Source of the DNA: Rhodococcus sp. B7740
Lineage (GTDB): Bacteria > Actinomycetota > Actinomycetes > Mycobacteriales > Mycobacteriaceae
Length of the DNA: 64,000 nucleotides
NCBI RefSeq assembly: GCF_000954115.1
Contig: NZ_CP010797.1
Coordinates: forward strand, 1,612,001 to 1,676,000
Direction: 5' to 3'
Shown here in pieces: positions 20,490 through 29,573 of the stretch. Both the position numbers and the translations under genes were made by a program. The stretch's first letter is position 1, and each line of letters opens with the position of its first letter. The notes beneath the pieces were generated by a model that worked only from the letters and a program-made list of their open reading frames with translations, made no database searches and had not been told where the DNA came from.

Positions 20490-20963
20490 ATGCCCATTCC
20501 CGAATTCGTGCAGGCGCTGCGCAGCGTCGTCGGCACGTCGCCGCTGTGGTTGTCCGGTGTCAGCGCGGTCGTCCTCGACGACGACCGGCGTGTGCTGCTG
20601 ACTCTGCGCGCGGACAACAACACATGGGCCGTGGTCTCCGGAATCCTCGAGCCCGGCGAGGAACCTGCTCCGGCCGCCCTGCGTGAGATCGGGGAGGAGA
20701 CCGGCGTCGACGCCACGATCGTGCGACTGACGAGTGTCGACGTGACGGAGCCGATCACGTACCCCAACGGCGACGTCGCGCAGTATCTCGACATCACGTT
20801 TCTTGCTCGGTACACCGGCGGCATTCCTCACGTGGCCGACGACGAGAATCTCGACGTCGCCTGGTTCGCACTCGACGCGCTCCCGGAAAACCTCACGGCC
20901 ACTTCCCGATTGCGAATCGAGAAGGCCATCGCCGATGAGCCGTCGGCGTGGTTCCGGCGCTGA
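20490..20963 (+). CDS. NUDIX hydrolase, canonical box
   Basis: A 157-residue NUDIX protein with an intact box: GILEPGEEPAPAALREIGEETGV type spacing (G-x5-E-x7-REIGEETGV) at about residues 50-72. The N-terminal WLSGVSAVVLDDDRRVLLTL is typical of ADP-ribose or NADH pyrophosphatase-like housekeeping members. It starts 4 bp after the fecB stop, so the two are likely one transcript. Substrate cannot be assigned. Confidence 0.9.
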   Translation: MPIPEFVQALRSVVGTSPLWLSGVSAVVLDDDRRVLLTLRADNNTWAVVSGILEPGEEPAPAALREIGEETGVDATIVRLTSVDVTEPITYPNGDVAQYLDITFLARYTGGIPHVADDENLDVAWFALDALPENLTATSRLRIEKAIADEPSAWFRR

Positions 20964-21022
20964 CTCCCCCGCCGAACGACGGTGAGCGGTTCCCAAGATC
21001 TCCGTGCCCGTCGATGCTTAAT

Positions 21023-21043
21023 GTGATATCACTTTAGTATCAC
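21023..21043. promoter_or_regulatory. Repeat operator upstream of the SPFH-RHH pair
   Basis: GTGATATCAC (21023-21032) is a perfect 10-bp palindrome. TGATATCAC (21024-21032) is followed by the near-copy TAGTATCAC (21035-21043) in direct orientation, 11 bp apart. Tandem sites one helical turn apart are what ribbon-helix-helix dimers bind cooperatively. It lies just upstream of the AGGGAGG ribosome-binding site (21051-21057), and the RHH protein encoded second in this unit is the natural candidate. Confidence 0.6.
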
Positions 21044-21062
21044 CATCGAGAGGGAGGTTCTC

Positions 21063-21980
21063 ATGTCCGCACCTGCAACCGTCGCCGAGAAGCCGACGGG
21101 TACCCCGACCACCACCATCGCCGAGCGCCCGGGTTGGGATCTGCCCGGCTGGTCGATGCTCGGCATCGGTCTCGCGCTGTTCCTCGGCGGAATCGCCGCG
21201 TTCGCGCTCGGACTCGTGTTCACCGTCGTCGCGCTGGTCGTGACCGGAGTCGTCCTGTTCGTCCTCTCCTTGCCCGCACTCATGGGCCTGACGCTGGTGC
21301 AGCCGAATCAGGCTCGCGTTCTTCAGCTTCTCGGGAGTTCGTACAGCGGCACCCTGCGGACGCCGGGGCTGCGTTGGACCAATCCGTTGACCTACCGCCG
21401 GGCCATCTCGACGCGAATCCGCAACCACGAGACCGGCCAATCGAAGGTCAACGACGCCGACGGCAATCCGATCGAGATCTCCGCCATCGTCGTCTGGCAG
21501 GTTGCCGACACCGCACTGGCATCGTTCCAGGTCGACGATTACGAGGAGTTCGTCGCCGTCCAGACCGAGTCGGCCGTCCGCCACATCGCCGGCAGCTATC
21601 CGTACGACGCCGAAGGACGAATGTCGTTGCGGGAGAACGCCGACGAGATCACCGCTGCCATGTCGGAGGAGGTGCACGCACGAGTGCGTTCGGCCGGTGT
21701 CGAGGTGATCGAAACACGAATCAACCGGCTGGCCTATGCCCCGGAGATCGCCCAGGCCATGCTGCGACGTCAGCAGGCCGGGGCGGTCATCGCGGCCCGT
21801 CAGCAGATCGTCGAAGGTGCTGTCGGAATGGTGGAGATGGCGCTCGGGAAGCTGGAGGAGAAGCACGTCGTCGAGCTCGACGAGGAGCGCAAGGCCACGA
21901 TGGTGTCGAATCTGCTCGTGGTGCTGTGCAGCGACCGCGACACGCAACCTGTCGTCAACACGGGATCGCTGTATCAGTGA
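21063..21980 (+). CDS. SPFH/band-7 domain membrane protein
   Basis: A 305-residue SPFH protein. Two hydrophobic helices (about residues 28-75) are followed by [19 protein letters not shown], the junction typical of actinobacterial SPFH proteins, then the band-7 domain (about 85-250) and a short coiled C-terminal region. Such proteins oligomerise into membrane scaffolds. ATG 21063 follows AGGGAGG by five bases. The next gene starts 3 bp after its stop and encodes an RHH protein; this pairing recurs in actinobacteria and suggests shared control rather than a toxin-antitoxin pair. Confidence 0.9.
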   Translation: MSAPATVAEKPTGTPTTTIAERPGWDLPGWSMLGIGLALFLGGIAAFALGLVFTVVALVVTGVVLFVLSLPALMGLTLVQPNQARVLQLLGSSYSGTLRTPGLRWTNPLTYRRAISTRIRNHETGQSKVNDADGNPIEISAIVVWQVADTALASFQVDDYEEFVAVQTESAVRHIAGSYPYDAEGRMSLRENADEITAAMSEEVHARVRSAGVEVIETRINRLAYAPEIAQAMLRRQQAGAVIAARQQIVEGAVGMVEMALGKLEEKHVVELDEERKATMVSNLLVVLCSDRDTQPVVNTGSLYQ

Positions 21981-21983
21981 GCC

Positions 21984-22181
21984 ATGGCCGTCGAACGTAA
22001 GAAGATTCTGCTGCGGTTGGACCCAACGGTGCACGACGCCCTCGCCCGTTGGGCCTCCGACGATCTCCGGAGCACCAACGCTCAGATCGAGTTCCTACTG
22101 CGTCGAGCATTGAGCGAGCAGGGCCGAATGCCGAAGGATGCACAGGACATTCGCGCGCCGGGACGCCCACCGAAAGAGTGA
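21984..22181 (+). CDS. Ribbon-helix-helix (Arc/CopG-type) DNA-binding protein
   Basis: A 65-residue protein. KKILLRLDPTVHDALARWA forms the N-terminal strand and first helix, and LRSTNAQIEFLLRRAL the second helix of an Arc/MetJ fold; the basic tail ends RAPGRPPKE. It begins 3 bp after the SPFH stop, so it is co-translated. It probably represses its own operon through the repeats at 21023-21043. Often annotated as an antitoxin by similarity, but no toxin gene is present here. Confidence 0.87.
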   Translation: MAVERKKILLRLDPTVHDALARWASDDLRSTNAQIEFLLRRALSEQGRMPKDAQDIRAPGRPPKE

Positions 22182-22205
22182 GCGGCCCGACACGCGAACG
22201 AATCT

Positions 22206-23177
<972 letters not shown>

Positions 23178-23238
23178 CTACCTACAGGTCGATGAGCGAG
23201 AGACGGGGACGGAGCTACGTGAAAAGCCGCTGATACGA

Positions 23239-23254
23239 ACACTACCCGTTGTGT
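23239..23254. promoter_or_regulatory. NrdR box, proximal, nrdF promoter
   Basis: ACACTACCCGTTGTGT matches the NrdR consensus ACACwATATATwGTGT at the outer ACAC and GTGT arms. It sits 68 bp upstream of the nrdF ATG. It pairs with the second box exactly 32 bp away, the three-helical-turn spacing typical of NrdR sites. Confidence 0.8.
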
Positions 23255-23270
23255 CCGACAAGTCCGGTAG

Positions 23271-23286
23271 GCACTACAAAGTGTGC
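23271..23286. promoter_or_regulatory. NrdR box, distal, nrdF promoter
   Basis: GCACTACAAAGTGTGC is a good inverted repeat (GCAC/GTGC outer arms) and lies 32 bp from the proximal box. The pair would place two NrdR units on the same helix face, repressing nrdF when dATP is high. Confidence 0.8.
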
Positions 23287-23332
23287 CGGGAGTGTTGCCC
23301 GCAGGGATGACCTCTACGGCTGCTTCGGTCGC

Positions 23333-24727
23333 TCACCACCCCACCGAGCACGGGACGGTTCCGGCCTCGACGGCAGCGACCAACTGCGCGTGATCACGCT
23401 CGTTCTGATCGGCGTAGGCATGGGCGAACCTCACCATCGCCCGACCGACGTTGTCTCCGCGGCCGAGGTAGTCGGCGATCGCCTCCGCGTCACCACTGCG
23501 GGCATGCGCTCGCGCGAGAACTTCACCGCATGCGGTGGCGAATTCGGTGAGGTACGGCCCGATGATCTCGCCGTCGGGAATGACCTTCATGTCACGGAAC
23601 TGCCGAACGTAGAAGTTCATGGTCCCCACTGCCGTCCATCCCACGAACATGTCGGTCGCGCTCTGCAGCATTCGCTGCCCGTTGACCACGCGGGCGCCGT
23701 GATTGTCGTACCGGCTCGGTTCGAGAAACTGCTCGAACACCGACGGCCCTGCCTGCTTGATCTGCAGGAAGAACGGATCCTTCGTGCGACGTTCTTCGAG
23801 CAGCGCCAGATACACCCGCATTCCGACGCTCCCGACGCCGACCACCTGCCGCACGACGTCGAGAACCCGGAACCTGGTCAGCAGACTCCAGATGTGGTCG
23901 TCGACCGACTCGCTGTAACCGGCGATCACCGCCTGCACCAGCTCGATCTGGGAATCACCGACGTGAGTGCGAAAAGGTGCGTCCTCGCGAATCCTTCGAC
24001 GACCGTCCCTCGTCTCGGTGAACTTGCGGGACGCCCCACGGCTGGTACGACGCTCGGCTTTCGTTTCGATGAGTTTCTCGGCGTGTCGAGCGATGCCCGA
24101 CGAGAAGTGACCGAGCAGACCGGCGACGTCGATGCGGTCGTACCAGATGTCGATCTCCGGCGTGCTCGCGTATGTCCTCATCTTTCGGCAGTACGCAGCC
24201 GTCATCGCCGATACCGCCCGATCGGAGCGTCGCGCATCGACCCCGTTCTCCCGCCCGAGAACCACGAGAGAGGTCGCCAGCCGTTTGAGGTCCCACTCGA
24301 ACGGGCCGGGCAGCGTTTCGTCGAAGTCGCGGAGGTCGAAGTACAGGTTCCGTTCGGGAGTGGCCCACAATCCGAAATTCAACACGTGGGCATCGCCACA
24401 CAGCTGGACCTCGACGCCGGTGTGCGGAGTCGACGCGAGGTCGGCTGCCATCACGGCCGCGGCACCGCGGAAGTAGGTCCACGGCGATGCGGACATTCTC
24501 GCGTATCGGATCGGTAGCAGCTCCGGCACCCGAATGATGTTCTGCGCGAGCACCGAGTCGAGCGCATCGTGACCACGCGAGACCGGATTCCATTCGCCCA
24601 ATCCGCTGCGGGGTACGCGCCGACGGGCGTGTCGACCACGCGAGAATTGCTCGGAAGGACGTGCATCCTTCCGAGCAATCTTCACGTCGATATCGGATTC
24701 GACCTCGTCGTCCGCCTCGGTGTCCAT
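23333..24727 (-). CDS. DUF2252 domain-containing protein
   Basis: A 464-residue DUF2252 protein. Conserved landmarks: RVPRSGLGEW, LPIRYARMSASPWTYFRGAA, LCGDAHVLNFGLWATPERN and FDLRDFDETLPGPFEWDLKR. The GDAH...N and DFD spacing resembles aminoglycoside/choline-kinase-like ATP sites, so a kinase-like fold is likely; no biochemical role is established to my knowledge. It lies between nrdE and nrdF on the same strand. ATG 24727 gives an acidic N-terminal extension of about 30 residues whose codons contain a perfect hairpin (24646-24679). Confidence 0.85.
   Translation of the reverse strand: MDTEADDEVESDIDVKIARKDARPSEQFSRGRHARRRVPRSGLGEWNPVSRGHDALDSVLAQNIIRVPELLPIRYARMSASPWTYFRGAAAVMAADLASTPHTGVEVQLCGDAHVLNFGLWATPERNLYFDLRDFDETLPGPFEWDLKRLATSLVVLGRENGVDARRSDRAVSAMTAAYCRKMRTYASTPEIDIWYDRIDVAGLLGHFSSGIARHAEKLIETKAERRTSRGASRKFTETRDGRRRIREDAPFRTHVGDSQIELVQAVIAGYSESVDDHIWSLLTRFRVLDVVRQVVGVGSVGMRVYLALLEERRTKDPFFLQIKQAGPSVFEQFLEPSRYDNHGARVVNGQRMLQSATDMFVGWTAVGTMNFYVRQFRDMKVIPDGEIIGPYLTEFATACGEVLARAHARSGDAEAIADYLGRGDNVGRAMVRFAHAYADQNERDHAQLVAAVEAGTVPCSVGW
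24646..24679 (-). other. Perfect 14-bp inverted repeat inside the DUF2252 5' coding region
   Basis: ATTGCTCGGAAGGA (24646-24659) pairs exactly with TCCTTCCGAGCAAT (24666-24679) around a 6-base loop. It is 115 bp beyond the nrdE stop and covers codons 17-28 of the DUF2252 gene. It could be an nrdE terminator or attenuator sitting within coding DNA. No U run follows. Confidence 0.65.
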
Positions 24728-24794
24728 GCCCGATTATGCTCCGCAGCGGACCGCGAGATCGCGGTATTCGCCACAGGACTACCGACCGAGCCGG

Positions 24795-26960
24795 CTACAG
24801 CATGCAGGACACGCAACCCTCCACCTCGGTGCCTTCGAGAGCCAACTGGCGCAGACGAATGTAGTACAGCGTCTTGATGCCCTTGCGCCATGCGTAGATC
24901 TGCGCGCGGTTGATGTCGCGAGTGGTGGCGGTGTCCTTGAAGAACAGCGTCAACGACAGACCCTGATCGACGTGTTGCGTTGCGGCAGCGTAGGTGTCGA
25001 TGATCTTCTCGTATCCGATCTCGTAGGCATCCTGATAGAAATCCAGGTTGTCGTTGTCGAGATACGGAGCCGGGTAGTAGACGCGACCGATCTTGCCTTC
25101 CTTGCGAATCTCGATCTTCGACGCCACCGGGTGAATCGACGAGGTGGAGTTGTTGATGTACGAGATCGAGCCGGTCGGCGGGACGGCCTGCAGGTTCTGG
25201 TTGTAGATGCCGTGCTCCTGCACGGACGCCTTCAACGTCGTCCAATCCGCCTGGGTGGGAACCGATACACCCGAGTCGGCGAACAACTTCGCGACCTTGG
25301 GCGTGGCCGGCTCCCAGACCTGGTCGGTGTACTTGTCGAAGAATTCACCCGACGCGTACTTGGACTCGGGGAAACCCTTGAAGTACTGACCGCGATCCTT
25401 CGCCAGCTGATTCGACGCCTGAAGCGCGTGGAACAGCACGGTGTAGAAGTAGATGTTCGTGAAATCGATTCCCTCGGTCGAGCCGTAGTGAATCCGCTCG
25501 CGCGCCAGGTAGCCGTGCAGATTCATCTGCCCGAGGCCGATCGCGTGGGAATCGTTGTTGCCCTGCTCGATCGACGGCACGGAGAAGATGTGCGTCTGAT
25601 CGGACACCGCAGTGAGGCCACGAATGGCCACGGCGATGGTCTTACCGAAGTCGGGCGAGTCCATCGTCTTGGCGATGTTCAGCGAACCCAGGTTGCACGA
25701 GATGTCCTTGCCCACATGGCTGTACGAGAGATCGTCGTTGAACGTCGACGGCGTCGAGACCTGCAGGATCTCCGAGCACAGGTTGGAGTGAGTGATCTTG
25801 CCCTTGACCGGGTTCGCACGATTGACGGTGTCCTCGTACATGATGTACGGGTAGCCGGACTCGAACTGCAGCTCGGCCAGAGTCTGGAAGAACTCGCGAG
25901 ACTTGATCTTGGTCTTGCGGATCCGCTTGTCGTCGACCATCTCGTAGTACTTCTCCGACACGTTGATGTCGGCGAAGGGCACACCGTAGATGCGCTCGAC
26001 GTCGTACGGCGAGAACAGGTACATGTCCTCGTTCTTCTTCGCCAGCTCGAACGTGATGTCCGGGATGACGATTCCGAGCGAGAGCGTCTTGATGCGGATC
26101 TTCTCGTCCGCATTCTCACGCTTGGTGTCCAGGAACTTGTAGACGTCGGGATGGTGTGCGTGCAGGTACACCGCGCCTGCGCCCTGACGTGCACCGAGCT
26201 GGTTGGCGTACGAGAACGAGTCCTCGAGCAGCTTCATGATCGGAATGACACCCGAGGACTGGTTCTCGATGCGCTTGATGGGCGCGCCGGCCTCACGAAT
26301 ATTGCTCAGCAGCAACGCAACTCCGCCGCCGCGCTTGGACAGCTGCAGGGCGGAGTTGATGGAGCGGCCGATGGACTCCATGTTGTCCTCGATGCGCAGC
26401 AGGAAGCAGGACACGGGCTCGCCGCGCTGCTTCTTGCCGGAGTTGAGGAAGGTCGGCGTCGCGGGCTGGAAGCGGCCGGCGATGATTTCGTCGACCAGAT
26501 CGGTGGCCAGAGCCTCGTCGCCGGCGGCCAGCGTCAACGCCACCATGCACACCCGGTCCTCGAAACGCTCGAGGTAACGCTTGCCGTCGAACGTCTTGAG
26601 CGTGTACGAGGTGTAGTACTTGAACGCCCCGAGGAACGTGGGGAACCGAAACTTCTTCGAGTACGCGTGGTTGATCAGGAACTTGACGAACTCGCGAGAG
26701 TACTGATCCAGAACCTCGGGCTCGTAGTAGTTCTCCTCGACGAGGTAGTCCAGCTTCTCGTCCAGATCGTGGAAGAACACGGTGTTCTGATTGACGTGCT
26801 GCAGGAAGTACTGATTGGCAGCCTCGCGATCCTTCTCGAACTGGATCTCACCGTTGGGGCCGTACAGATTGAGCATCGCGTTGAGCGCGTGGTAATCCAT
26901 GTCGCCGTCGCCGCGGACGGTGGTGGGTACGGGTGCTGCGTCGGTGATGGTCGGTGCCAC
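24795..26960 (-). CDS. nrdE: Class Ib ribonucleotide reductase, alpha (catalytic) subunit
   Basis: A 721-residue NrdE. Active-site regions include [13 protein letters not shown] (redox Cys) and [11 protein letters not shown]; the C-terminal redox pair is in [10 protein letters not shown], the tail re-reduced by NrdH. It lacks an N-terminal ATP-cone, as expected of class Ib. GTG 26960 has GTAGGAG upstream. It follows nrdI by 36 bp and nrdH further upstream, forming nrdHIE under the NrdR boxes at 27869-27916. Confidence 0.97.
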   Translation of the reverse strand: MAPTITDAAPVPTTVRGDGDMDYHALNAMLNLYGPNGEIQFEKDREAANQYFLQHVNQNTVFFHDLDEKLDYLVEENYYEPEVLDQYSREFVKFLINHAYSKKFRFPTFLGAFKYYTSYTLKTFDGKRYLERFEDRVCMVALTLAAGDEALATDLVDEIIAGRFQPATPTFLNSGKKQRGEPVSCFLLRIEDNMESIGRSINSALQLSKRGGGVALLLSNIREAGAPIKRIENQSSGVIPIMKLLEDSFSYANQLGARQGAGAVYLHAHHPDVYKFLDTKRENADEKIRIKTLSLGIVIPDITFELAKKNEDMYLFSPYDVERIYGVPFADINVSEKYYEMVDDKRIRKTKIKSREFFQTLAELQFESGYPYIMYEDTVNRANPVKGKITHSNLCSEILQVSTPSTFNDDLSYSHVGKDISCNLGSLNIAKTMDSPDFGKTIAVAIRGLTAVSDQTHIFSVPSIEQGNNDSHAIGLGQMNLHGYLARERIHYGSTEGIDFTNIYFYTVLFHALQASNQLAKDRGQYFKGFPESKYASGEFFDKYTDQVWEPATPKVAKLFADSGVSVPTQADWTTLKASVQEHGIYNQNLQAVPPTGSISYINNSTSSIHPVASKIEIRKEGKIGRVYYPAPYLDNDNLDFYQDAYEIGYEKIIDTYAAATQHVDQGLSLTLFFKDTATTRDINRAQIYAWRKGIKTLYYIRLRQLALEGTEVEGCVSCML

Positions 26961-26996
26961 GGCGATGCTCCTACTGGGTATGTGGGGTGTGGTGCT

Positions 26997-27458
26997 CTAG
27001 TGCGTGTGGGCGGCGCGTCGGACTTCACGTTCCCAGAAGTCCTCCAGCCCCTCGCGGACCCGCACTACGTCCTCGGGGGTGCCCATCAATTCGAATCGGT
27101 ACAGATACGGAACTGCGCACTTCTGCGAAATGACATCTCCCGCAAAGCAGAACGAGTCACCGAAGTTCGTGTTTCCGGCAGCGATGACAGCTCGGATCAA
27201 CGAACGGTTGTGCTCGTCGTTGAGAAACTTGATCACTCGCTTGGGGACGTAGTTGGTGTCACGGCCGGCGTACGTGGTCCCTCCCCCGTACGTCGGCACG
27301 ATGAGTACGTAGGGAGAGTCGACACGAAAGGTGCCGTTCGGATCACGCAGAGGGATTCGTGTCGCGGGAATGTCCAGCTTCGAGACGAAGCGATGGGTGT
27401 TCTCGGACGCGCTGGAGAAGTAGACCAGTGAGTGGGAGGACTGCGGTTGCGAACTCAC
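26997..27458 (-). CDS. nrdI: NrdI flavodoxin-like maturation protein
   Basis: A 153-residue NrdI. The FMN-binding start [15 protein letters not shown], the loop [18 protein letters not shown] and [14 protein letters not shown] are family signatures. It supplies superoxide or peroxide to assemble the Mn2 tyrosyl radical of NrdF. GTG 27458 is the only suitable start and has a weak ribosome-binding site. Lies 24 bp after nrdH and 36 bp before nrdE. Confidence 0.96.
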   Translation of the reverse strand: MSSQPQSSHSLVYFSSASENTHRFVSKLDIPATRIPLRDPNGTFRVDSPYVLIVPTYGGGTTYAGRDTNYVPKRVIKFLNDEHNRSLIRAVIAAGNTNFGDSFCFAGDVISQKCAVPYLYRFELMGTPEDVVRVREGLEDFWEREVRRAAHTH

Positions 27459-27482
27459 CGCTCACTCACTCTCTCGTACTGT

Positions 27483-27716
27483 TCAAGCAGCGTTCGCTGC
27501 GAGGGTCTTGATGCGATCCGGACGGAAGCCGGACCAGTGATCGTCGCCCGCGACGACAACCGGAGCCTGCAGGTAACCGAGTGCCATGACGTAGTCACGT
27601 GCTTCGGGATCCTGCGAGATGTCGATCACGGAGTACTCGATACCGGCTTTGTCGAGGGCGCGGTAGGTGGCATTGCACTGAACGCAGGCGGGCTTGGTGT
27701 AAACGGTGATGCTCAT
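27483..27716 (-). CDS. nrdH: NrdH glutaredoxin-like reductant of NrdEF
   Basis: A 77-residue NrdH redoxin. The CxxC active site is in TKPACVQCNAT, and the C-terminal WSGFRPDRI is the thioredoxin-reductase-interaction motif of NrdH. It delivers electrons from thioredoxin reductase to NrdE. ATG 27716 follows AGAGGGA. The open frame continues upstream but is unrelated in sequence. First gene of the nrdHIE operon. Confidence 0.96.
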   Translation of the reverse strand: MSITVYTKPACVQCNATYRALDKAGIEYSVIDISQDPEARDYVMALGYLQAPVVVAGDDHWSGFRPDRIKTLAANAA

Positions 27717-27868
27717 GGTGTCCCTCTTTCCGTTGTCGCCATCGGGTGCACCGACGCGACCGATGTGCTCTGCGTGTGGCACCGAGAACATCTCCCGCTC
27801 AGGGCGACTTCGACCTGCTCGAACCCGTTTGTGCACGTTCTTCGAGTTGTGGCCTCTCGGTCGGTCAA

Positions 27869-27916
27869 ACACTACACCTAGTGTCCGACATCTGCCTAGA
27901 ACACGAGATGTTGCGA
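27869..27916. promoter_or_regulatory. Pair of NrdR boxes upstream of nrdH
   Basis: ACACTACACCTAGTGT (27869-27884) is a clear NrdR box. A degenerate partner ACACGAGATGTTGCGA (27901-27916) lies exactly 32 bp away, the same spacing as at nrdF. They are about 150-200 bp upstream of nrdH, implying a long leader or a promoter in this interval. The rest of 27717-28075 shows no convincing gene. Confidence 0.72.
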
Positions 27917-28075
27917 ACAACATCCGTGGTATTCGCTGGTCACGGCGTTGTCGAGCCACGAGAATCGACCCATATCGGCGTGTCGCACGTCACACCCCCA
28001 ACGTGTTGTCCATCACAACGAAAGTCGGCCCGAACCATGACATGTGCCGACGACCGCCGACACTCCCGGACACGA

Positions 28076-28109
28076 CGAAGGACCCCCGGATGTCTCCGAG
28101 GGTCCTTCG
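28076..28109 (-). terminator. Hairpin terminator downstream of the L36 paralogue gene
   Basis: CGAAGGACCC (28076-28085) pairs with GGGTCCTTCG (28100-28109), with an inner CGGA/TCCG helix. It starts 18 bp past the rpmJ stop. It may act in both directions, insulating the nrdH promoter region. Confidence 0.78.
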
Positions 28110-28127
28110 CGGTCGATCACGCGATCG

Positions 28128-28250
28128 TCAACGCTGGCGCGCTTTGAACCGCGGCTCTTTCTTGTTGATCACGAACACCGTGCCACGGCGCCGAACGACC
28201 TGTGCGCCGGGCTTGTTCTTGAGCGATTTCAACGAGTTTCTCACCTTCAT
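28128..28250 (-). CDS. rpmJ: Ribosomal protein bL36, zinc-independent paralogue (YkgO type)
   Basis: A 40-residue protein starting [17 protein letters not shown] and ending FKARQR. The C-x2-C-x12-C-x4-H zinc ribbon of ordinary L36 is absent: no cysteines at all, with [17 protein letters not shown] in place. This is the alternative (C-minus) L36 that replaces the zinc form on ribosomes under zinc limitation. Translation was read directly from the reverse strand. A Zur-like box lies 15 bp upstream and TAGACT (28257-28262, reverse) could be a -10 placing transcription start at or near the ATG, a leaderless mRNA. A terminator follows. Confidence 0.93.
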   Translation of the reverse strand: MKVRNSLKSLKNKPGAQVVRRRGTVFVINKKEPRFKARQR

Positions 28251-28264
28251 GCAACCAGTCTACA

Positions 28265-28280
28265 TGAAAACGATTATCGA
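28265..28280. promoter_or_regulatory. Zur-like box at the L36 paralogue promoter
   Basis: TGAAAACGATTATCGA resembles the actinobacterial Zur consensus TGAAAATSATTTTCA (AAAA...ATTATC core and dyad). It overlaps the expected -35/-10 spacer of rpmJ, a position suited to repression when zinc is sufficient. Confidence 0.68.
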
Positions 28281-28293
28281 AACCGTGACAGGG

Positions 28294-28860
28294 TCACGCA
28301 CTCACGAGATCGTCGGCGGCCTTCACCAGTTCGGCGACGACGTGCCCGATCTCGCCGGAGACCTCGACGTTCTCGCGCGGGTGGGCCGAGCCGAACTTGT
28401 CGATGGTTCCACCGATGGAGAGCTGGACGTCCTCGAGGACGGTTCCGCCTGCGATGCGCACGGCCTTGCTGGTGTCCTCGTGCGCCCACTTGGCTCCGTT
28501 GCCGCTGGGCGACGCGCTGATCACGACGACCGGCTTGCCCACCATGGCACCCGCACCGTACGGGCGCGAGAGCCAGTCGATGGCATTCTTCAGCACGGCC
28601 GGGATGGTGCCGTTGTATTCGGGCGTGACCAACAACAACGCCGTAGCCTTCTCGGCAGCGGCCCGCAGAGCGAGAGCGGCTGCAGGTGCCGATCCCTCGA
28701 CATCGATGTCCTCGTTGTAGAAGGGGACATCTCCGAGACCGTCGTACACCACTACCTCTGCACCGGCGGGAGCCACTGTGACAGCAGTCTCGGCGATTCG
28801 CTTGTTCACCGACTCGGCGCGCAGGCTTCCGACGAGAACGAGTACATGAGCGTCTGACAT
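28294..28860 (-). CDS. NADPH-dependent FMN reductase family protein
   Basis: A 188-residue flavodoxin-fold reductase. The phosphate-binding loop is GSLRAESVNKRIAE and the second flavin loop TPEYNGTIPAVLKNAIDWL, matching the azoreductase/chromate reductase (ChrR/YieF) group that makes two-electron quinone reductions. ATG 28860 (MSDAHVLV) follows AAGGA by 8 bases. It is divergent from a TetR gene across a 104-bp gap containing a 20-bp palindrome, so it is the probable target of that repressor. Confidence 0.9.
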   Translation of the reverse strand: MSDAHVLVLVGSLRAESVNKRIAETAVTVAPAGAEVVVYDGLGDVPFYNEDIDVEGSAPAAALALRAAAEKATALLLVTPEYNGTIPAVLKNAIDWLSRPYGAGAMVGKPVVVISASPSGNGAKWAHEDTSKAVRIAGGTVLEDVQLSIGGTIDKFGSAHPRENVEVSGEIGHVVAELVKAADDLVSA

Positions 28861-28917
28861 GAGGTTATTCCTTCGCAAGTTCGGTTGACGTGATCGTCGG
28901 ATCAATTCCTACCATGC

Positions 28918-28937
28918 AAACGGACCGTGGTCCATTT
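28918..28937. promoter_or_regulatory. TetR-type operator between FMN reductase and its regulator
   Basis: AAACGGACCGTGGTCCATTT is a near-perfect 20-bp dyad: AAA/TTT ends and GGACC/GGTCC arms around GT, with one broken pair. It lies midway between the divergent genes. Confidence 0.75.
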
Positions 28938-28964
28938 ATGTTCCCGGCAAGGTAGGCTTCCACT

Positions 28965-29564
28965 GTGACCGGCCCGATGCTGCCCATAGCGGGCGAGGAA
29001 TCCGAACGGTGCGACGCAGCGCGCAACCGTCGCCTGCTCCTCGACGCCGCAACCGATCTGGTGGCGACCGTCGGAGCCGATGCCATCACCATGGACGCCG
29101 TGGCGAGCAAGGCCGGAGTGGGCAAGGGCACAGTGTTCCGTCGCTTCGGGAACCGGGCCGGGCTGATGCGCGCGCTGCTCGACCACACCGAGAAGAAACT
29201 GCAGCACTCGTTCATGTTCGGCGAACCCCCGCTGGGTCCGGGTGCCGACCCCATCGATCGTCTCGTCGCCTTCGGCCGAGCTCGACTCGAATTCGTCAAC
29301 GTCCAGGGGGAAGTGCTGCGCGCTGCGGAGAGCGCCGACGACGCGCGGTACTCCGCCCCGGCGCACATGGTCAACTTCACCCACGTCCTATCGCTGCTCC
29401 GCGCAGCCGAGGTGGACGGGGATCTCGAATTGCTCGCGTACTGGCTGCTCACTCCGCTCGAAGCCACGCTGGTACTCCACCAGTACCGAGATCTGGGGAT
29501 GCCGATGGATCGCCTGGCCGACGGCTGGGAAGATCTGGTACGCCGAGCAACTCGCACTCGGTAG
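28965..29564 (+). CDS. TetR-family transcriptional regulator
   Basis: A 199-residue TetR protein. The HTH is ITMDAVASKAGVGKGTVFRR (residues 42-61), followed by FGNRAGLMRALL. The C-terminal ligand domain is unassigned. It begins with GTG 28965, diverges from the FMN reductase gene and probably binds the dyad at 28918-28937, repressing the reductase and perhaps itself. Inducer unknown; quinones or electrophiles would fit the target. Confidence 0.9.
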   Translation: MTGPMLPIAGEESERCDAARNRRLLLDAATDLVATVGADAITMDAVASKAGVGKGTVFRRFGNRAGLMRALLDHTEKKLQHSFMFGEPPLGPGADPIDRLVAFGRARLEFVNVQGEVLRAAESADDARYSAPAHMVNFTHVLSLLRAAEVDGDLELLAYWLLTPLEATLVLHQYRDLGMPMDRLADGWEDLVRRATRTR

Positions 29565-29573
29565 ATCCTTCGC

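Noticed and set aside
21063..22181. Toxin-antitoxin system made of the SPFH and RHH genes
   Set aside because: SPFH proteins are not toxins and no toxin fold is encoded; a self-regulated operon explains the arrangement better.
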